From: an uncultured Ruegeria sp.
GTDB taxonomy: Bacteria > Pseudomonadota > Alphaproteobacteria > Rhodobacterales > Rhodobacteraceae
DNA length: 64,000 nt
Direction of reading: 5' to 3'
Assembly (NCBI RefSeq): GCF_947497005.1
Contig: NZ_CANMFF010000005.1
Coordinates: forward strand, 226,914 to 290,913
Shown one piece after another: positions 63,092-64,000 of the stretch. The notes below the pieces were generated by a model. The model did not search any database and was not told where the DNA came from. It was given only the letters and a program-made list of their open reading frames with translations. The stretch's first letter is position 1. The number at the start of each line of letters is the position of its first letter. The translations under genes and the position numbers were made by a program.

Positions 63092-63122
63092 AAAAAGACC
63101 CGGAGCCTGCTTCGGGTCTTTT
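63092..63122 (+). terminator. Rho-independent terminator after ftsH
   Basis: AAAAGACCCG (63093-63102) pairs with CGGGTCTTTT (63113-63122) around a 10-base loop, followed by CTCTTTT. It is five bases after the ftsH stop. Confidence 0.9.
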
Positions 63123-63185
63123 CTCTTTTCATCAGGGTCTTGCTGGGCATTATGACCGCAAGAAAAAGAATGAGGAGGGAAGGCC

Positions 63186-63770
63186 ATGCCATTTCTACGC
63201 GAAACTGAATTTTCCGCCGAAATAACCTGGCTCGGCCATGTTCCCGCCGAAGGGTCTTTGCGGGCCAGGGCGGTTGAAGCGTTGGATTTGGGGTTCAACG
63301 GAGTAGCCGGAGAGCGGCACGAGGGGTCAAATCGCGCGTCTTGTGTCCGTGTCTCGAACCTCTATCCAAAAGGCACTGAAATTCGCAATGTGCGTCAGCT
63401 GTCAGTGCTGTCCACGGAAGAACTGCAGCAAATCGCACAGGACATAGGGCTGGATCGACTTGACCCGTCTTATCTTGGCGCGTCCATCGTGTTGCACGGG
63501 ATTCCGGATTTCTCGCATATTCCCCCGTCTTCGCGTCTTCAGGCCGCGAATGGGATGACGATAACAGTGGACATGGAAAACGCCCCTTGTGTTCTGCCAG
63601 GGCGCGAGATCGAAGCAGATCAGCCAGGGCATGGCGCCGCTTTCAAACCTGCGGCGGTCGGACGTCGGGGCATAACGGGATGGGTCGAACATCCGGGGCG
63701 CGTTCAACTGGGGGATCGGCTGAAGCTATTTGTGCCGGACCAACCTGCCTGGGCTCACGAAACCGTGTAG
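63186..63770 (+). CDS. MOSC domain-containing protein
   Basis: A 194-residue MOSC-type protein (the molybdenum cofactor sulfurase C-terminal fold). The conserved Cys lies in VDMENAPCVLPGREIE, followed by FKPAAVGRRGITGWVEHPGRVQLGD, a core MOSC block. The early FNGVAGERHEGSNRASCVRVSNLYPKG segment also fits (with a second Cys). Stand-alone MOSC proteins act on sulfur or molybdenum compounds; a substrate cannot be predicted. A 7-bp hairpin AGGTTTC/GAAACCT (63769-63788) overlaps the stop codon. It follows ftsH by 99 bases after a terminator. Confidence 0.88.
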   Translation: MPFLRETEFSAEITWLGHVPAEGSLRARAVEALDLGFNGVAGERHEGSNRASCVRVSNLYPKGTEIRNVRQLSVLSTEELQQIAQDIGLDRLDPSYLGASIVLHGIPDFSHIPPSSRLQAANGMTITVDMENAPCVLPGREIEADQPGHGAAFKPAAVGRRGITGWVEHPGRVQLGDRLKLFVPDQPAWAHETV

Positions 63771-63926
63771 GTTTCCGATTAGAAACCTCTGAAATGACCT
63801 TACGACGCTTCACGACACCAGAATGTCGGAATCCATGGCTAATGTGATTGTACACAAGGGTATGGAATGCGCAGCGCCGGCGTTCTGCGTCGGTTTTGCA
63901 CGGTATTCAATCAAGGACCCCGGCCA

Positions 63927-64000
63927 ATGAGCTACAAATCCGACATCGAAATCGCCCGCGAAGCGAACAAGAAACCGATTCAGGAAATCGGCGCGAAGAT
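63927..64000 (+). CDS. fhs: Formate--tetrahydrofolate ligase (partial, N-terminus)
   Basis: Only the first 24 complete codons are in the window. They read MSYKSDIEIAREANKKPIQE followed by IGAK, the conserved start of bacterial formate-THF ligase (IAREA..KPIxEIGAK). This enzyme activates formate to 10-formyl-THF using ATP, and together with the formate dehydrogenase at 9-13.5 kb it points to active C1 metabolism. An AAGGA Shine-Dalgarno sits about 10 bases before ATG at 63927. The rest of the gene lies beyond the right edge. Confidence 0.9.
   Translation, partial: MSYKSDIEIAREANKKPIQEIGAK

Noticed and set aside
1..64000. CRISPR array, prophage, insertion sequence or genomic island
   Set aside because: No regularly spaced repeats, transposase, integrase island or phage genes are seen; xerC is the housekeeping recombinase, and gene order and composition are uniform.

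Overview
The window looks like core chromosome of an alphaproteobacterium of the Roseobacter group (Rhodobacteraceae). This rests on several things: the uniform GC-rich composition, a phosphatidylcholine synthase (Pcs), an FdsG-FdsB fused NAD-linked formate dehydrogenase, the order xerC - DUF484 - fsa - priA, the order ruvCAB - unknown gene - ybgC - tolQRAB - pal - cpoB - tilS - ftsH, and a Rhodobacteraceae-style intergenic palindrome. I cannot name a genus. I see no rRNA or tRNA gene, CRISPR array, prophage, insertion sequence or interrupted gene. Only the first gene (end of an autotransporter-like barrel) and the last (start of fhs) are cut by the window edges.

Layout. 0-6.2 kb is mostly minus strand: a DUF2237 gene with a class-C-type serine hydrolase, pth, rplY, an FMN-dependent L-lactate dehydrogenase, trpA and a PagL-like lipid A deacylase. 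6.4-13.5 kb is plus strand: ychF, a small membrane protein, a LysR regulator and the two-gene formate dehydrogenase unit fdsGB-fdsA, closed by a clear terminator. 13.8-15.2 kb holds a membrane-anchored LytTR regulator flanked by repeat-rich noncoding DNA. 15.2-21.1 kb is tamA-tamB, the outer-membrane biogenesis pair, followed by a divergent GAPDH. 22.5-27.2 kb has two small exported proteins, a GhrA-like reductase, a thioesterase and a DUF1007/NicO metal transport pair. 27.2-36.3 kb has truA, ycjX-GNAT-ycjF, a VIT-type Fe/Mn transporter, an NDUFA9-like/DoxX fusion, DUF2269 and DUF2339 membrane proteins. 36.5-45.8 kb has ileS, a large membrane alpha/beta hydrolase, ogt, a Gre-like protein, pcs, xerC, DUF484 and fsa. 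45.9-51.1 kb has priA, an MFS permease, prmA and two small genes. 51.4-64 kb is one co-directional stretch: ruvCAB, the Tol-Pal operon, tilS, ftsH, a MOSC protein and the start of fhs.

Functional themes. Envelope assembly and integrity recur (TamAB, Tol-Pal, PagL-like, Pcs, FtsH). So do translation and tRNA maturation (pth, rplY, truA, ileS, tilS, prmA, ychF), recombination and replication restart (ruvCAB, xerC, priA) and one-carbon metabolism (formate dehydrogenase, and formate-THF ligase at the right edge).

No clearly new multi-gene system is visible. The most interesting leads are a membrane protein whose alpha/beta-hydrolase catalytic parts are split by a long multi-TM insert, a perfect 11-bp hairpin overlapping the ychF Shine-Dalgarno, direct-repeat clusters on both sides of the LytTR gene, a PagL-like enzyme lacking the catalytic Glu, and a formate dehydrogenase operon without fdsC and fdsD. 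All family assignments were made by reading the sequence, without database searches. Start codons were chosen from Shine-Dalgarno position and overlaps.
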